NCBI RefSeq assembly: GCF_000023265.1
Contig: NC_013124.1
Coordinates: 1,492,001 to 1,556,000 of the forward strand
Source: Acidimicrobium ferrooxidans DSM 10331
GTDB taxonomy: Bacteria > Actinomycetota > Acidimicrobiia > Acidimicrobiales > Acidimicrobiaceae
Length of the DNA stretch: 64,000 bases
Direction of reading: 5' to 3'
Under the pieces are notes generated by a model. It worked only from the letters and a program-made list of their open reading frames with translations. It ran no database searches and was not told the origin of the DNA. Made by a program: the position numbers and the translations under genes. The stretch's first letter is position 1, and the number at the start of each line of letters is the position of its first letter. This document shows positions 34,496 to 43,217 of this stretch, in pieces.

Positions 34496-35896
34496 GTGAC
34501 GGACGTGCTCTCCCCGTTCACCCCCGTCACGATCGATCGAACCCGAACCGAGTTCCCCGGTATCGGAGCGGCCTGGCGCGCGCACGCGCTCCGGATCGAC
34601 GATCGCCTCGGCCTCCATGCGCTCGCTGCAATCGCCGACGACCCGCAGCCAGCTGCGCACGGACCACTCGCAGGCGTGCCGGTTCTCGTCAAGGACACCA
34701 TCGACACTGCCGATCTCTCCACGACGGCCGGCTCCCTCGTCCTACCCGAAGAGCCCCCTGCTACTGACGCCTGGATCGTGGATGCGCTGCGCGCCGCTGG
34801 TGCGACCATCGCCGCCAAGACCACCTGTTCAGAGTGGGCGAACTTTCGCGGCGAGGGATCCATATCCGGGTGGAATGCGCGCTACGGACTCGCCCGTAAC
34901 CCCTACGACCCGACGCGCTCGGCTGGGGGCTCGTCGAGCGGCTCGGCCATCGCCGTCGCGGCTGGCATGAGCCCGATCGCGATCGGTACCGAGACTGATG
35001 GGTCGATGCTCTGCCCGGCATCGCTCAATGGTGTCATCGGGTTCAAGACTGCTCCGAAGCGCCTCGACCGGAGCGGCGTCATCCCGATCTCGTCGACACA
35101 GGACTCCCTCGGCATCTTCGCCACGAGTGCCGACGACCTCCTCGTCGTCGCGAGCGTCCTCGGCATCGAAGCCACCACCCTGACAGAACCTGTCCGACTC
35201 TGCGTGGTCGAGGAGTCCCTCAACGGCTTCCATCCTCGTACGCTCGCACGCTTTCACGACGTCCTCGAGCTGCTCTCGCGCGCGGGCGTCGACGTCGTGA
35301 CGCTGAGCGCACCGCCGCGCGGAACGCTCGAGCCCTCCGATGAGGACGAGCTCATCGTGTTGCGCACCGAGCTGCATGTCGAGCTCGATCGCTACCTCGA
35401 TCGTCGCGCCATCCCCGGCCTTCGCTCCCTGGCCGACGTGGTCGCGGCGAACGACGCGCTCGCCGACCGAGAGCTCGCCTACTTCGGCCAAGAGCACTTC
35501 GTGGCGGCACTCGAGGCCGACCCGGCCGATCCCGCCTACCGGGCCGCGCGCCAACGCAACCTCGAGCGCACGACCGAAGGAATCGAGTCCTCGCTCGCCG
35601 CGACGGACGCACTCGCGATCCTCGCACCAACCATGGACGTCGCGTGGCCCATCGATCTGCTCCGCGGCGACCCCAACTCCCCAGCTGGCTATCGAGCCGC
35701 CGCAGTCGCCGGCGGGACTTCGGTCTCCGTCCCGGCAGGTCGCATCGGGCACCTCCCCGTCGGCGTGTGTCTCAGCGCGCCGGCAGGTCACGAGGAAACG
35801 ATCCTCGAGCTGACGGCGCTCCTCGAGCGCGCTCTGGCCCCACTCGCGGGCCTCGCGGGACGCGAGAGGCCCACGACGCTGTTGCCCGAAGCGTGA
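34496..35896 (+). CDS. Amidase signature family hydrolase (AtzF/allophanate hydrolase-like)
   Basis: 466 residues from GTG. The Ser-cisSer-Lys triad is present: Lys in VLVKDTID, and the serines in SAGGSSSGSAIAVAAG with GTETDGSMLCPAS. PLAGVPVLVKDTIDTADLSTTAG resembles the AtzF/allophanate hydrolase N-terminal domain; the C-terminal allophanate domain is absent. It hydrolyses an amide; substrate unknown. Its stop overlaps the next start (GTGA). Confidence 0.85.
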   Translation: MTDVLSPFTPVTIDRTRTEFPGIGAAWRAHALRIDDRLGLHALAAIADDPQPAAHGPLAGVPVLVKDTIDTADLSTTAGSLVLPEEPPATDAWIVDALRAAGATIAAKTTCSEWANFRGEGSISGWNARYGLARNPYDPTRSAGGSSSGSAIAVAAGMSPIAIGTETDGSMLCPASLNGVIGFKTAPKRLDRSGVIPISSTQDSLGIFATSADDLLVVASVLGIEATTLTEPVRLCVVEESLNGFHPRTLARFHDVLELLSRAGVDVVTLSAPPRGTLEPSDEDELIVLRTELHVELDRYLDRRAIPGLRSLADVVAANDALADRELAYFGQEHFVAALEADPADPAYRAARQRNLERTTEGIESSLAATDALAILAPTMDVAWPIDLLRGDPNSPAGYRAAAVAGGTSVSVPAGRIGHLPVGVCLSAPAGHEETILELTALLERALAPLAGLAGRERPTTLLPEA

Positions 35897-36360
35897 GCGC
35901 CACCATCTCGATCAGTCGCCAAGTTCCCTTCCGTGCCGATCGCGTGTTCCGGGAACTCGCCGCGCTGGAACGACACCACACCTGGATGGCGGATGCAGAA
36001 GCGGTCGAGATCGTGAGCGCCCAACGCCGCGGCGTCGGCGTCGAGATGATCGCCCATACTCGCATCGGCCCGCTGCGCACAGCCGACCGAATGGTGGTCG
36101 TCGACTGGGACGAAGGCCGTGCCATCGGCGTCCGCCACGTCGGACTCGTTCGCGGAGTCGGGCGTCTCAGCGTCCAAGCCGACGGTCCCGACCGTGCGCG
36201 AGTTCGCTGGGACGAAGAGCTCGTCTTCCCAGGCGGGCATCTCGGTGAGCTGGCAGCACACGCCGCACGACCAGTCCTCGAGTGGATCTGGCGAGGCAAC
36301 CTCGCCCGCCTCGAGGCCGCGATCGCCTCGGCAGGGCCCATTACGCTGGGCGCTCCGTGA
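35893..36360 (+). CDS. SRPBCC (START-like) family protein
   Basis: 155 residues from GTG in a GTGA overlap. It begins SATISISRQVPFRADRVFRE, the usual beta strand and helix of polyketide-cyclase/SRPBCC proteins, then alternates strands with a long C-terminal helix (PVLEWIWRGNLARLEAAI). This fold binds hydrophobic ligands. Overlaps at both ends suggest it belongs to the same operon as the amidase and helicase. Confidence 0.75.
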   Translation: MSATISISRQVPFRADRVFRELAALERHHTWMADAEAVEIVSAQRRGVGVEMIAHTRIGPLRTADRMVVVDWDEGRAIGVRHVGLVRGVGRLSVQADGPDRARVRWDEELVFPGGHLGELAAHAARPVLEWIWRGNLARLEAAIASAGPITLGAP

Positions 36361-38657
36361 GTACGACGGCCTCGAACTCCATCGCCGCACGCTTTGGCGC
36401 GCTCGCGCGCCACGCCGTGGCCGACACGCCGTCACGTTCCGAGGACGTCCACCTCGACCGTGACGTGATCGCGGCCATGCTCGGCCTGGAGGATGAGCCG
36501 GAAGCGCTGGTTGCAACCGTTCGACTCGAGGGCCACACTGCACGTTTCGCAACGCCTCGCACCCCGCTCCCCCCGCGTCTCAGCCGCCTCCTCGCCGAGA
36601 ACCCGGGTCAGCTCTACACGCACCAAGCCGCCGTCACCGACCACGCCCTGGCGGGCCACCACGTGGTGCTCGCCACCCCGACCGCGTCCGGCAAGTCCCT
36701 CGCATTCCTCGTCCCCGCCCTCGCTCGCCTCGAGCGCGATCCCGCAGCCACCGTTCTCGCCCTCTATCCCACGAAAGCACTCGCGCACGATCAACTGGCG
36801 CGCCTCGTCGAGCTCGAGCGAGCGCTCGGCATCGACATCGCCCCTGCCGTCTATGACGGCGACACCCCGGCCCCGGAACGCGCTCGCATCAAGGACCGAT
36901 CGCGGTTCGTCGTCACCAACCCCCATGGCCTGAACCTCTACCTCGGATGGCACGAAGGCTGGGAGCGCATCCTCGCCAACCTGGCACTCGTCATCGTCGA
37001 CGAGACACACGCCTACACGGGAGCGACCGGCGGTGCGGTGGGCTGGTTGCTCCGTCGACTCCAGCGTCTCGCCGAGGCGCACGGTGCGGCACCGGTCTAC
37101 GTGGGGGCATCCGGGACCATCGCCAATCCGGCCGAGCACTTCGCACGACTCATCGGCGATGACGTCGTCCTCGTCGATGACGATGGGTCGGCCCAGCCGA
37201 CACGCACGATCGCCATCGTGGATGCAACACGATCTCCCGATCACGCCCCGATCGCTCAGGCCGCGCTCCTCGTGCGTCGGCTCGTCCGCCACCGCCGCCA
37301 CGTCATCGCCTTCTCGAACTCACGATCGCACGCCGAGCTGCTCGCGAGACTCGCGACCGATCGCGCGGTCCGCGTCGAACCCTACAGGGCAGGGTACGCG
37401 GCCCAACGGCGGCGGGCACTCGAAGCCGACCTCCGAGCCGGGCGCCTTCGCGCCATCTCAGCGACGAGCGCCCTCGAACTCGGCATCGACGTCGGCGTCA
37501 TCGACACGGTCGTGCTCAACGGATTCCCGGGCTCGATCGCCTCCCTCTTCCAACGCATCGGTCGAGCCGGACGATCGGGCCAGGACGCACTGGGCGTCGT
37601 CGTGCTGGGGGCCGAACCCGCCGCCCGAGCGCTCATCGCCGATCCAGAGGAGTTCCTCGTCCGCCCGCCCGAGCTCGCGGTCGCCAACGTCGACCAGCCC
37701 TCCGTGGTCCGGCGTGCGCTCGAGCTCGCTGCGGCCGAACGACCCGTCACCCCCGACGAACTCCGTCACTGGGGCGCGCCCGCACGCGACGCTGCCGCCG
37801 CACTCGTCGAGGCTGGCACGATTCGGCACGACGCCGACGGCCTTCGAGTCCCGGGCCGCCGCCCGCATCGCTTCCGACCACTGGTCGAGATGGAGCCGAC
37901 GTGGCGCCTCCAGTTCGAGGGGACGCGCACCACCATCGCGCCAGAGAGCCTGTCGGAGAGTCAGGCACTGCGCGAGGCCTATCGCGGTGCCATCGTGCTG
38001 CATGGCTCGCAGCCCTACCGCGTCGTCCGGGTCGACTACGCTGCGCGCGTCGCGGTCGCACGACCAGAACCCGACCGAGGCCACCACACCCAAGCAGCCT
38101 GGTATCGCGCGATCGCTCCGACGCGCGTACGGTCTCATGCGATCGCGGGGTCGCTCACGTTGGACCTGGCCGATGCCGTGCTCGTCGAGCAGGTCACCTC
38201 AGCCAAGGAGTTCCGGGGATCAGTGCTCGTCCACCAACGCAAGGTCACTGCCCCCTCACGTTCGGTCGCGGGCGAGGCCTTGATCCTCTCGACCAACCAA
38301 CTCGTCGATCCCGCCGAACTTCCAGCCCTCCACGGCGTCGAGCACCTCCTCGTCAAGGCGCTCGCGCCGCTTGCCGTCGGCGCAAGCGATCTCACCACGC
38401 TGACCCAGGCCACGCCGGCACCGCAGATCCTCTTCTTCGCGCCCGATGCGCTGGGCGGCGGCACGATGCTTGCGACGGTGGCTCGCCAGCTCGATCGTGC
38501 GCTCGCCGTGTCCGAGCGCATCCTCACGACGTGCCGCTGCAACGATGGCTGCCCCTTCTGCACCCTGGACGCTCGCTGCGACGGCGACGTTGCCGCCAAG
38601 TCGCTCGTCCTGGACGTGCTCGTGCGCCTGCGCGACCACCACGCGCGGCACGCTTAG
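36357..38657 (+). CDS. DEAD/DEAH-box helicase of the MrfA/Hrq1 type
   Basis: 766 residues from GTG in a GTGA overlap. Helicase motifs: QAAVTDHAL, ATPTASGKSLAF (Walker A), VIVDETH (DEVH-type Walker B), GASGTIANP, and RIGRAGRSGQDALG (motif VI). The C-terminal DUF1998-like region has four cysteines in CRCNDGCPFCTLDARC, as in MrfA and Hrq1, 3'-5' DNA helicases for crosslink or alkylation repair. It ends with a 4-bp convergent overlap against endonuclease III, another repair gene. Confidence 0.88.
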   Translation: MSTTASNSIAARFGALARHAVADTPSRSEDVHLDRDVIAAMLGLEDEPEALVATVRLEGHTARFATPRTPLPPRLSRLLAENPGQLYTHQAAVTDHALAGHHVVLATPTASGKSLAFLVPALARLERDPAATVLALYPTKALAHDQLARLVELERALGIDIAPAVYDGDTPAPERARIKDRSRFVVTNPHGLNLYLGWHEGWERILANLALVIVDETHAYTGATGGAVGWLLRRLQRLAEAHGAAPVYVGASGTIANPAEHFARLIGDDVVLVDDDGSAQPTRTIAIVDATRSPDHAPIAQAALLVRRLVRHRRHVIAFSNSRSHAELLARLATDRAVRVEPYRAGYAAQRRRALEADLRAGRLRAISATSALELGIDVGVIDTVVLNGFPGSIASLFQRIGRAGRSGQDALGVVVLGAEPAARALIADPEEFLVRPPELAVANVDQPSVVRRALELAAAERPVTPDELRHWGAPARDAAAALVEAGTIRHDADGLRVPGRRPHRFRPLVEMEPTWRLQFEGTRTTIAPESLSESQALREAYRGAIVLHGSQPYRVVRVDYAARVAVARPEPDRGHHTQAAWYRAIAPTRVRSHAIAGSLTLDLADAVLVEQVTSAKEFRGSVLVHQRKVTAPSRSVAGEALILSTNQLVDPAELPALHGVEHLLVKALAPLAVGASDLTTLTQATPAPQILFFAPDALGGGTMLATVARQLDRALAVSERILTTCRCNDGCPFCTLDARCDGDVAAKSLVLDVLVRLRDHHARHA

Positions 38658-39304
38658 CACAATCCGGCGCGATGCGCCTCGCACAGGTCCGCGAGCCGGC
38701 AGCCGGCGCACAGTGGCCGCCTCGCCGTGCACGTCTCCCGACCGTGCAGGATCATGCGCAACGAGAAGGTCCCCCAGCGCTTCGGTGCCAAGACCGCACA
38801 GAGCTCCTGTTCGATCCCCTCCGGGGTCGACGATCGGGCGATCCCGAGGCGACGACTCACCCGTTTGACGTGCGTGTCGACGGGGAGCCCTGGCAACGAG
38901 AAGCCGACCGAACGAACGACATTGGCCGTCTTGCGTCCAACCCCGGGCAAGCTGGTCAGCTCCTCGAGTCCTTGGGGAACCTCTCCTCCGAAGCGCTCGA
39001 CGATCGCAGCTGCCAGCGCGACGATGTGACGAGCCTTCGTTCGATAGAAACCGGTCGGACGCACCAGCGCCTCCACCTGCTCGATCGGAGCTCGGGCGAG
39101 AGTCTCGGCGTCCGGGTAGCGAGCGAACAGTCCTGGCGTCACGAGGTTCACCGCAGCGTCGGTGGTCTGCGCCGACAAGACCGTCGCCACGAGGAGCTGA
39201 AACGGGGTCTCGAAGCGCAGGGCACACAGCGACACCGCCGTCCCTGGATAGAGCTCTTCGAGTCGTTCGTCGACCGCGAGAGCCCGTCGGGTTTCGTCCT
39301 GCAC
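38654..39304 (-). CDS. nth: Endonuclease III (DNA glycosylase/AP lyase)
   Basis: 216 residues from GTG 39304, preceded by GGGGAGG. The helix-hairpin-helix LPGVGRKTANVV, catalytic Lys region TDAAVN / K and Asp in PVDTHVKRVSRR are present, and the [4Fe-4S] loop C-x6-C-x2-C-x5-C (CTARRPLCAGCRLADLC) is complete. It removes oxidised pyrimidines from DNA and cuts the abasic site. The frame extends upstream, but that part reads as a shadow of MshD. Confidence 0.93.
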   Translation of the reverse strand: MQDETRRALAVDERLEELYPGTAVSLCALRFETPFQLLVATVLSAQTTDAAVNLVTPGLFARYPDAETLARAPIEQVEALVRPTGFYRTKARHIVALAAAIVERFGGEVPQGLEELTSLPGVGRKTANVVRSVGFSLPGLPVDTHVKRVSRRLGIARSSTPEGIEQELCAVLAPKRWGTFSLRMILHGRETCTARRPLCAGCRLADLCEAHRAGLC

Positions 39305-39334
39305 CGCCAACCTCCCCACCGCTAGCCTAGAGAC

Positions 39335-40267
39335 GTGCACGCGCTCACGACGGTCGAGAACCCGTCTGCGCGCCTGCTCCCGGGGGTGCTTGCACTCATA
39401 CGCGATGTCGAGGCAGCCGACGGCCACGAGGTACTCGAGGCTCATCGCTGGATCGACCTCGCCAACGCGGACGCCGAGAGCCTGCACGGGATCGCGGTGA
39501 CGCTCGACGACGACACCGTCGTCGGCTACGTCCACCTGCGGCGGCACCACCGTCACGGGATCGAGCTCGAGCTCTTGGTCGCGCCAGACCACCGCGACGA
39601 GGCCGCGAGCATCGTCGGCGCGCTCGTCGAGGCCGCGAGCGCGAGTCTCGAGACCCTCGGCCCCCACGAGATCTTCGCCTGGGTACCCAGACACTCTCGA
39701 CAGGTCATCGATGCCCTCGAGGGCCTCGGGTTCCGTGCCGACCGCGCGGTACGGCAGCTCCGACGTCCCCTCCCACTCGAGTCAGACCACCCGGCACGGC
39801 CGATTGACTGCCCGCCGTTTCGGACCTTTCGTCCCGGCGAGGACGAGGATGCGTGGCTCGAGGTCAACAATCGCGCCTTCGCATGGCATCCCGATCAAGG
39901 CGACTGGGATCTCGAGACCCTGCTCGCTCGTGAGCGCGAGAGCTGGTTCGACCCAGCTGGTTTCCTCCTGGCCGAACAGGACGGGCGCCTCGTGGGCTTT
40001 TGCTGGACGAAGGTGCATGCGCCGCGCTCGTCGTCAGCGCTCGGCGAGATCTACGTCATCGCCACCGATCCAGAACGCGCGCCTCGCGGACTTGGCTCAT
40101 GCCTGCTCGTCGCCGGGTTGGACTACCTCGCCCACCACGACATCCCCACCGCCTCGCTCTACGTGGAGGACACGAACGAACGTGCACTCCGCCTCTATGA
40201 CCGCTTCGGGTTCGTGGTCGATCACGAAGACGTCCGGCTCGTGTGGCGTCTCCCAGCAGCGTCGTAG
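39335..40267 (+). CDS. mshD: Mycothiol synthase
   Basis: 310 residues from GTG. Two GNAT acetyltransferase domains in tandem; the C-terminal one carries NNRAFAWHPDQGDWD, GFCWTKVH and LGEIYVIATDPERAPRGLG, signatures of MshD. It acetylates Cys-GlcN-Ins with acetyl-CoA, the last step of mycothiol synthesis, the main thiol buffer of actinobacteria. Other msh genes are not in the window. A PLP enzyme, possibly in thiol metabolism, follows after 21 bp. Confidence 0.92.
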   Translation: MHALTTVENPSARLLPGVLALIRDVEAADGHEVLEAHRWIDLANADAESLHGIAVTLDDDTVVGYVHLRRHHRHGIELELLVAPDHRDEAASIVGALVEAASASLETLGPHEIFAWVPRHSRQVIDALEGLGFRADRAVRQLRRPLPLESDHPARPIDCPPFRTFRPGEDEDAWLEVNNRAFAWHPDQGDWDLETLLARERESWFDPAGFLLAEQDGRLVGFCWTKVHAPRSSSALGEIYVIATDPERAPRGLGSCLLVAGLDYLAHHDIPTASLYVEDTNERALRLYDRFGFVVDHEDVRLVWRLPAAS

Positions 40268-40288
40268 ACTCCTCGACGAGGAGGATCA

Positions 40289-41347
40289 ATGGATCTGAAG
40301 GAAGCGTTCGTCGGTGGCCCCAGGTTCCTCGACACCGCGAGCTACGGATTGCCACCCCGTCGCGAGGTGGCCGCACTCGAACAGGCGCTCGCTCGGTGGT
40401 CGAGCGGCACGGCCGATTGGTACGACGAGTGGCTGCGCGCGACGGATGTCGCGCGGGGCCACCTTGCGCGCCTGCTCGGCACCGATTCGACCGCGGTGAC
40501 CACCGGTCCGACCACCTCGGTGCTCGTCGCCCTCCTCGCAACCACCGTGGAGCCGGGCAGTCGCGTCGTCGTGCCGGACATCGAGTTCACCTCCAATGTG
40601 TTCCCCTGGCTTGTGATCGCTCAACGCAGGCAGCTCGATCTGCGTTTCGTTCCCGTCGGATCGCTGGCACGTGCAACGGCTGAGGGGGCCGACGTCGTGA
40701 GCTTCTCCCTCGTGCAGTCGGCGACGGGTGAGGTCGCCGATCTCGACGCCATCGTCGATGCCGCGGAGTCCGTGGACGCACGCGTCTTCGTGGACGCCAC
40801 GCAAGCGCTCGGGTGGCTTCCCGTCGACGCCACCCGCGTCGACGCGGTGGTCGTCTCGGGCTACAAGTGGCTCCTCGCTCCGCGCGGCGTCGCGGCCATG
40901 GCTACGAGCGACCGTGTCCGTGCTTCCATGGAGCCGCTGTACGCCAATTGGTACGCCGGCGAACCCATTCCGACCTCGCTCTACGGACCACCGCTGCGAC
41001 TGGCTCCGGATGCGCGGCGCTTCGACCCCTCGCCTGCGTGGTTCTCCTGGGTCGGCGCGGTCGCCGCGCTGGAACTCCTCGACGAGGTCGGCATCGACGC
41101 GATCTGGGCGCACGACACCGACCTCGCCGCCGCCTTCCGCACCATGCTGGGTCTTCCCGAGCCCACGGTCCCAAGCGCGATCGTCTCGGTGGCGCTCGAT
41201 CGAGCACCCTCCGACCTCACGACGAAGATCTCGTTCCGCGACGGCCGCGCTCGCGTCTCCTTCCACCTCTACAACGACCTCGCCGACGCCGAGACGCTCG
41301 CAGCCGAGCTTGCCCCCTTCGGCGTCCAGCGCCCACGTCGGAGCTGA
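40289..41347 (+). CDS. Class V aminotransferase-fold PLP enzyme (EgtE/cysteine desulfurase-like)
   Basis: 352 residues with GAGGAGG-like sequence before the ATG. TTGPTTSVLVALLATTVEPG, FTSNVFPW, VFVDATQALGWLP and the PLP lysine in VSGYKWLLAPRGVA mark the class V fold. It resembles EgtE, the C-S lyase of ergothioneine synthesis, and kynureninase-like proteins. Sitting after mshD suggests low-molecular-weight thiol metabolism, but no egtB, egtC or egtD is visible. Exact reaction unsure. Confidence 0.8.
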   Translation: MDLKEAFVGGPRFLDTASYGLPPRREVAALEQALARWSSGTADWYDEWLRATDVARGHLARLLGTDSTAVTTGPTTSVLVALLATTVEPGSRVVVPDIEFTSNVFPWLVIAQRRQLDLRFVPVGSLARATAEGADVVSFSLVQSATGEVADLDAIVDAAESVDARVFVDATQALGWLPVDATRVDAVVVSGYKWLLAPRGVAAMATSDRVRASMEPLYANWYAGEPIPTSLYGPPLRLAPDARRFDPSPAWFSWVGAVAALELLDEVGIDAIWAHDTDLAAAFRTMLGLPEPTVPSAIVSVALDRAPSDLTTKISFRDGRARVSFHLYNDLADAETLAAELAPFGVQRPRRS

Positions 41348-42010
41348 TCGGCCGGCTCGACCGTGCCACGACCGAGCCAACACCAGCGCATACGAGCACG
41401 CACGGGCATCGTGCACTGCCCGATGGATCGGGTTGCCCCGTTGCGATCCCAGCACCACGAGAGAGGTCCGCGATCTCGGCCCGGCAGGTCAACGTTCCGA
41501 GCCCATCGCCTGGCGCCCTGTGCGACAACCGTTGCACCGTGACTCAGGCGAGCGACTCGAGGCCATGCTCGCCAACAGACAATCGTCGGAAGGTGCGGCT
41601 CGCCCTGGGAGCATGAGGCCGATGTCCCCGCACGACTCCTGGGAGCCCGGGACGAGCTCCGTCACGGCACCGAGCCAGGGCTCGCAGCAAGACCCGCGCG
41701 AGCGCTCCGATCCGATCGTCGCATCGAGCGCACGAGTCGGAGCGCAGACGATCTGCTCTGCCCGTCACTCATCGAGCCGCGGTGCTGCCGCGACGATTCC
41801 ACGCCAGCGTGACCTCGACCCGCTGCGTGGCGGGGATGCGCGCGCCGGGGCGTCGCTGTGCCCGAACAGCCGGGGCACACCCGAGCCATCGGTCCACCAA
41901 ACCGCCCTCCCATGGTGATCGACGCCGCCACGCTCAGACGCCCACCCAAAGGCGCCCACGCCTGGCCCTGGCCATCACCGGCTCGGCGCTGCGCTGCAGG
42001 CTGGTGCGCA
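41348..42010. other. Gap without an intact gene; possible coding remnants
   Basis: 663 bp between the PLP enzyme and a small membrane gene. Minus-strand stretches such as PATQRVEVTLAWNRRGST (about 41,790-41,845) and DRIGALARVLLRALARCRDG look protein-like but in different frames and without starts. No convincing gene, RNA or repeat seen. Confidence 0.3.
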
Positions 42011-42190
42011 CTAGCGAACGAGCAGATGCCAGCCGAGCCATGCCCACCCGAGCCACGCCACGACGCGCCACAGCCGCGAGCGACGCAGGCCTCCCACGAA
42101 CTGTGCCGGGCCCGCGCCGACACGGTTCAGCACCACCCACGCCCCGATCACGGCTCCGACGAGGACCCAAGCCGCCCACGCGCTCGTCAC
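42011..42190 (-). CDS. DUF6186-like small membrane protein
   Basis: 59 residues from GTG 42190. Two hydrophobic segments (WAAWVLVGAVIGAWVVL and VVAWLGWAWLGWHLLVR) with RRSRLW between. The ending WAWLGWHLLVR closely matches what I recall of DUF6186, a short actinobacterial family of unknown function ending in WAWLGWHFF(A)R. It is the last of three consecutive minus-strand membrane genes. Confidence 0.7.
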   Translation of the reverse strand: MTSAWAAWVLVGAVIGAWVVLNRVGAGPAQFVGGLRRSRLWRVVAWLGWAWLGWHLLVR

Positions 42191-42200
42191 GACGACACCA

Positions 42201-42602
42201 TCATGGCGCGAGGAGCCACCGACCGAGCACGACCCACGCGGCCGCCAGCACGCTCCGACCGAGTCCGAAGCCATCGACCTTCGACCGCAGCACGACCGCC
42301 TCGACCATCGACGAGAAGGTCGGGTAGTGCCCGCGCGGTCCGTGGACCAACTCCACCAGTTCGACCGCCGTGAACACGGTCGCGACGACCAACGCCGCCA
42401 CCACCGCAGACCGCACGACGCGGGCGATCCCGTCGGTCGTCGTCCAGGGACGAGCGACACCGAGACCCCACGCGATCAGCGCTCCGGTCGCAAGGCGGGC
42501 AGGCCACGTGAACGGAGTGCTCACGCCCTCGACGACGATCCCTGCGGCGACGAGCGCGGCCCCTAGGAGCCAGATGGCGCGCCGAGGCGCGCGAACGTCC
42601 AT
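42201..42602 (-). CDS. Small membrane protein, unknown family
   Basis: 133 residues from ATG 42602. Four hydrophobic segments: AIWLLGAALVAAGIVVEGV, ARLATGALIAWGLGVA, VVRSAVVAALVVATVFTAVE and GRSVLAAAWVVLGRWLL. The first ~40 bp overlap the end of the upstream membrane gene, and the next gene starts 11 bp after its stop, so the three are one operon. I do not recognise it. Confidence 0.6.
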   Translation of the reverse strand: MDVRAPRRAIWLLGAALVAAGIVVEGVSTPFTWPARLATGALIAWGLGVARPWTTTDGIARVVRSAVVAALVVATVFTAVELVELVHGPRGHYPTFSSMVEAVVLRSKVDGFGLGRSVLAAAWVVLGRWLLAP

Positions 42603-43081
42603 AGGCCCCCCATCACCCCCGCAAGCGCGAGCGCCCCGACCGAGGCCACAGCGACGACGAGGCTGCGCGGACCCGTGCTCGCCGCAACGCCGATGCCGAG
42701 CGCAACGAGAACCGCGCTCACGACGACGACACCCCGGCTTGCCGATGCGGCTCGCGCGATGCGAGCAGCATCGAACTCGGCCGCACGAGCCGCCAGCTCC
42801 GCCTCGAGACGGCTTGCGCATCCCCCTCCACGGCCCTCGCACGCCTCGCACGCTTGGGCGCAGCCAGGCTCGGGTGGCGCCGGACGTGGTGCGCTCGATC
42901 TGACGACTACCGCGCCGACGACGACCCATGCAACCACCAAGCCCCCGATGGCCACGCTGGACCCGACGCCGGCAAGTGCGCCCCCAACGATGGCCGCAAG
43001 GACACCTCCGAAGCCGAAGCCAAGCAGCCAACGACCGCTACGAACACCGCGCTCGAGCGCACGAAACCCGGAGGTCGTCAT
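42563..43081 (-). CDS. Membrane protein with cysteine-rich soluble loop
   Basis: 172 residues. Two N-terminal hydrophobic segments, then a ~70-residue soluble region with CAQACEACEGRGGGC (four cysteines, possibly metal-binding or disulfide-bonded) and a helical Ala/Arg/Glu stretch. Two more hydrophobic segments follow (VVVVSAVLVALGIGVAA, VVAVASVGALALAGVM). First gene of the three-gene membrane operon. Family not recognised. Confidence 0.6.
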   Translation of the reverse strand: MTTSGFRALERGVRSGRWLLGFGFGGVLAAIVGGALAGVGSSVAIGGLVVAWVVVGAVVVRSSAPRPAPPEPGCAQACEACEGRGGGCASRLEAELAARAAEFDAARIARAASASRGVVVVSAVLVALGIGVAASTGPRSLVVAVASVGALALAGVMGGLWTFARLGAPSGS

Positions 43082-43217
43082 GCCAGGCAGTCTAGGCAGG
43101 TGATTCGCCAGTGCCCAAGGCGGGAGCTTCCGGTGCGCACGAGGCGCAGCTCGTAGGCCGACGACCGTGTGCGCCAGCGTCGACTGTCCGACCCTGTCCG
43201 GGGCTCACCGTAGGATC

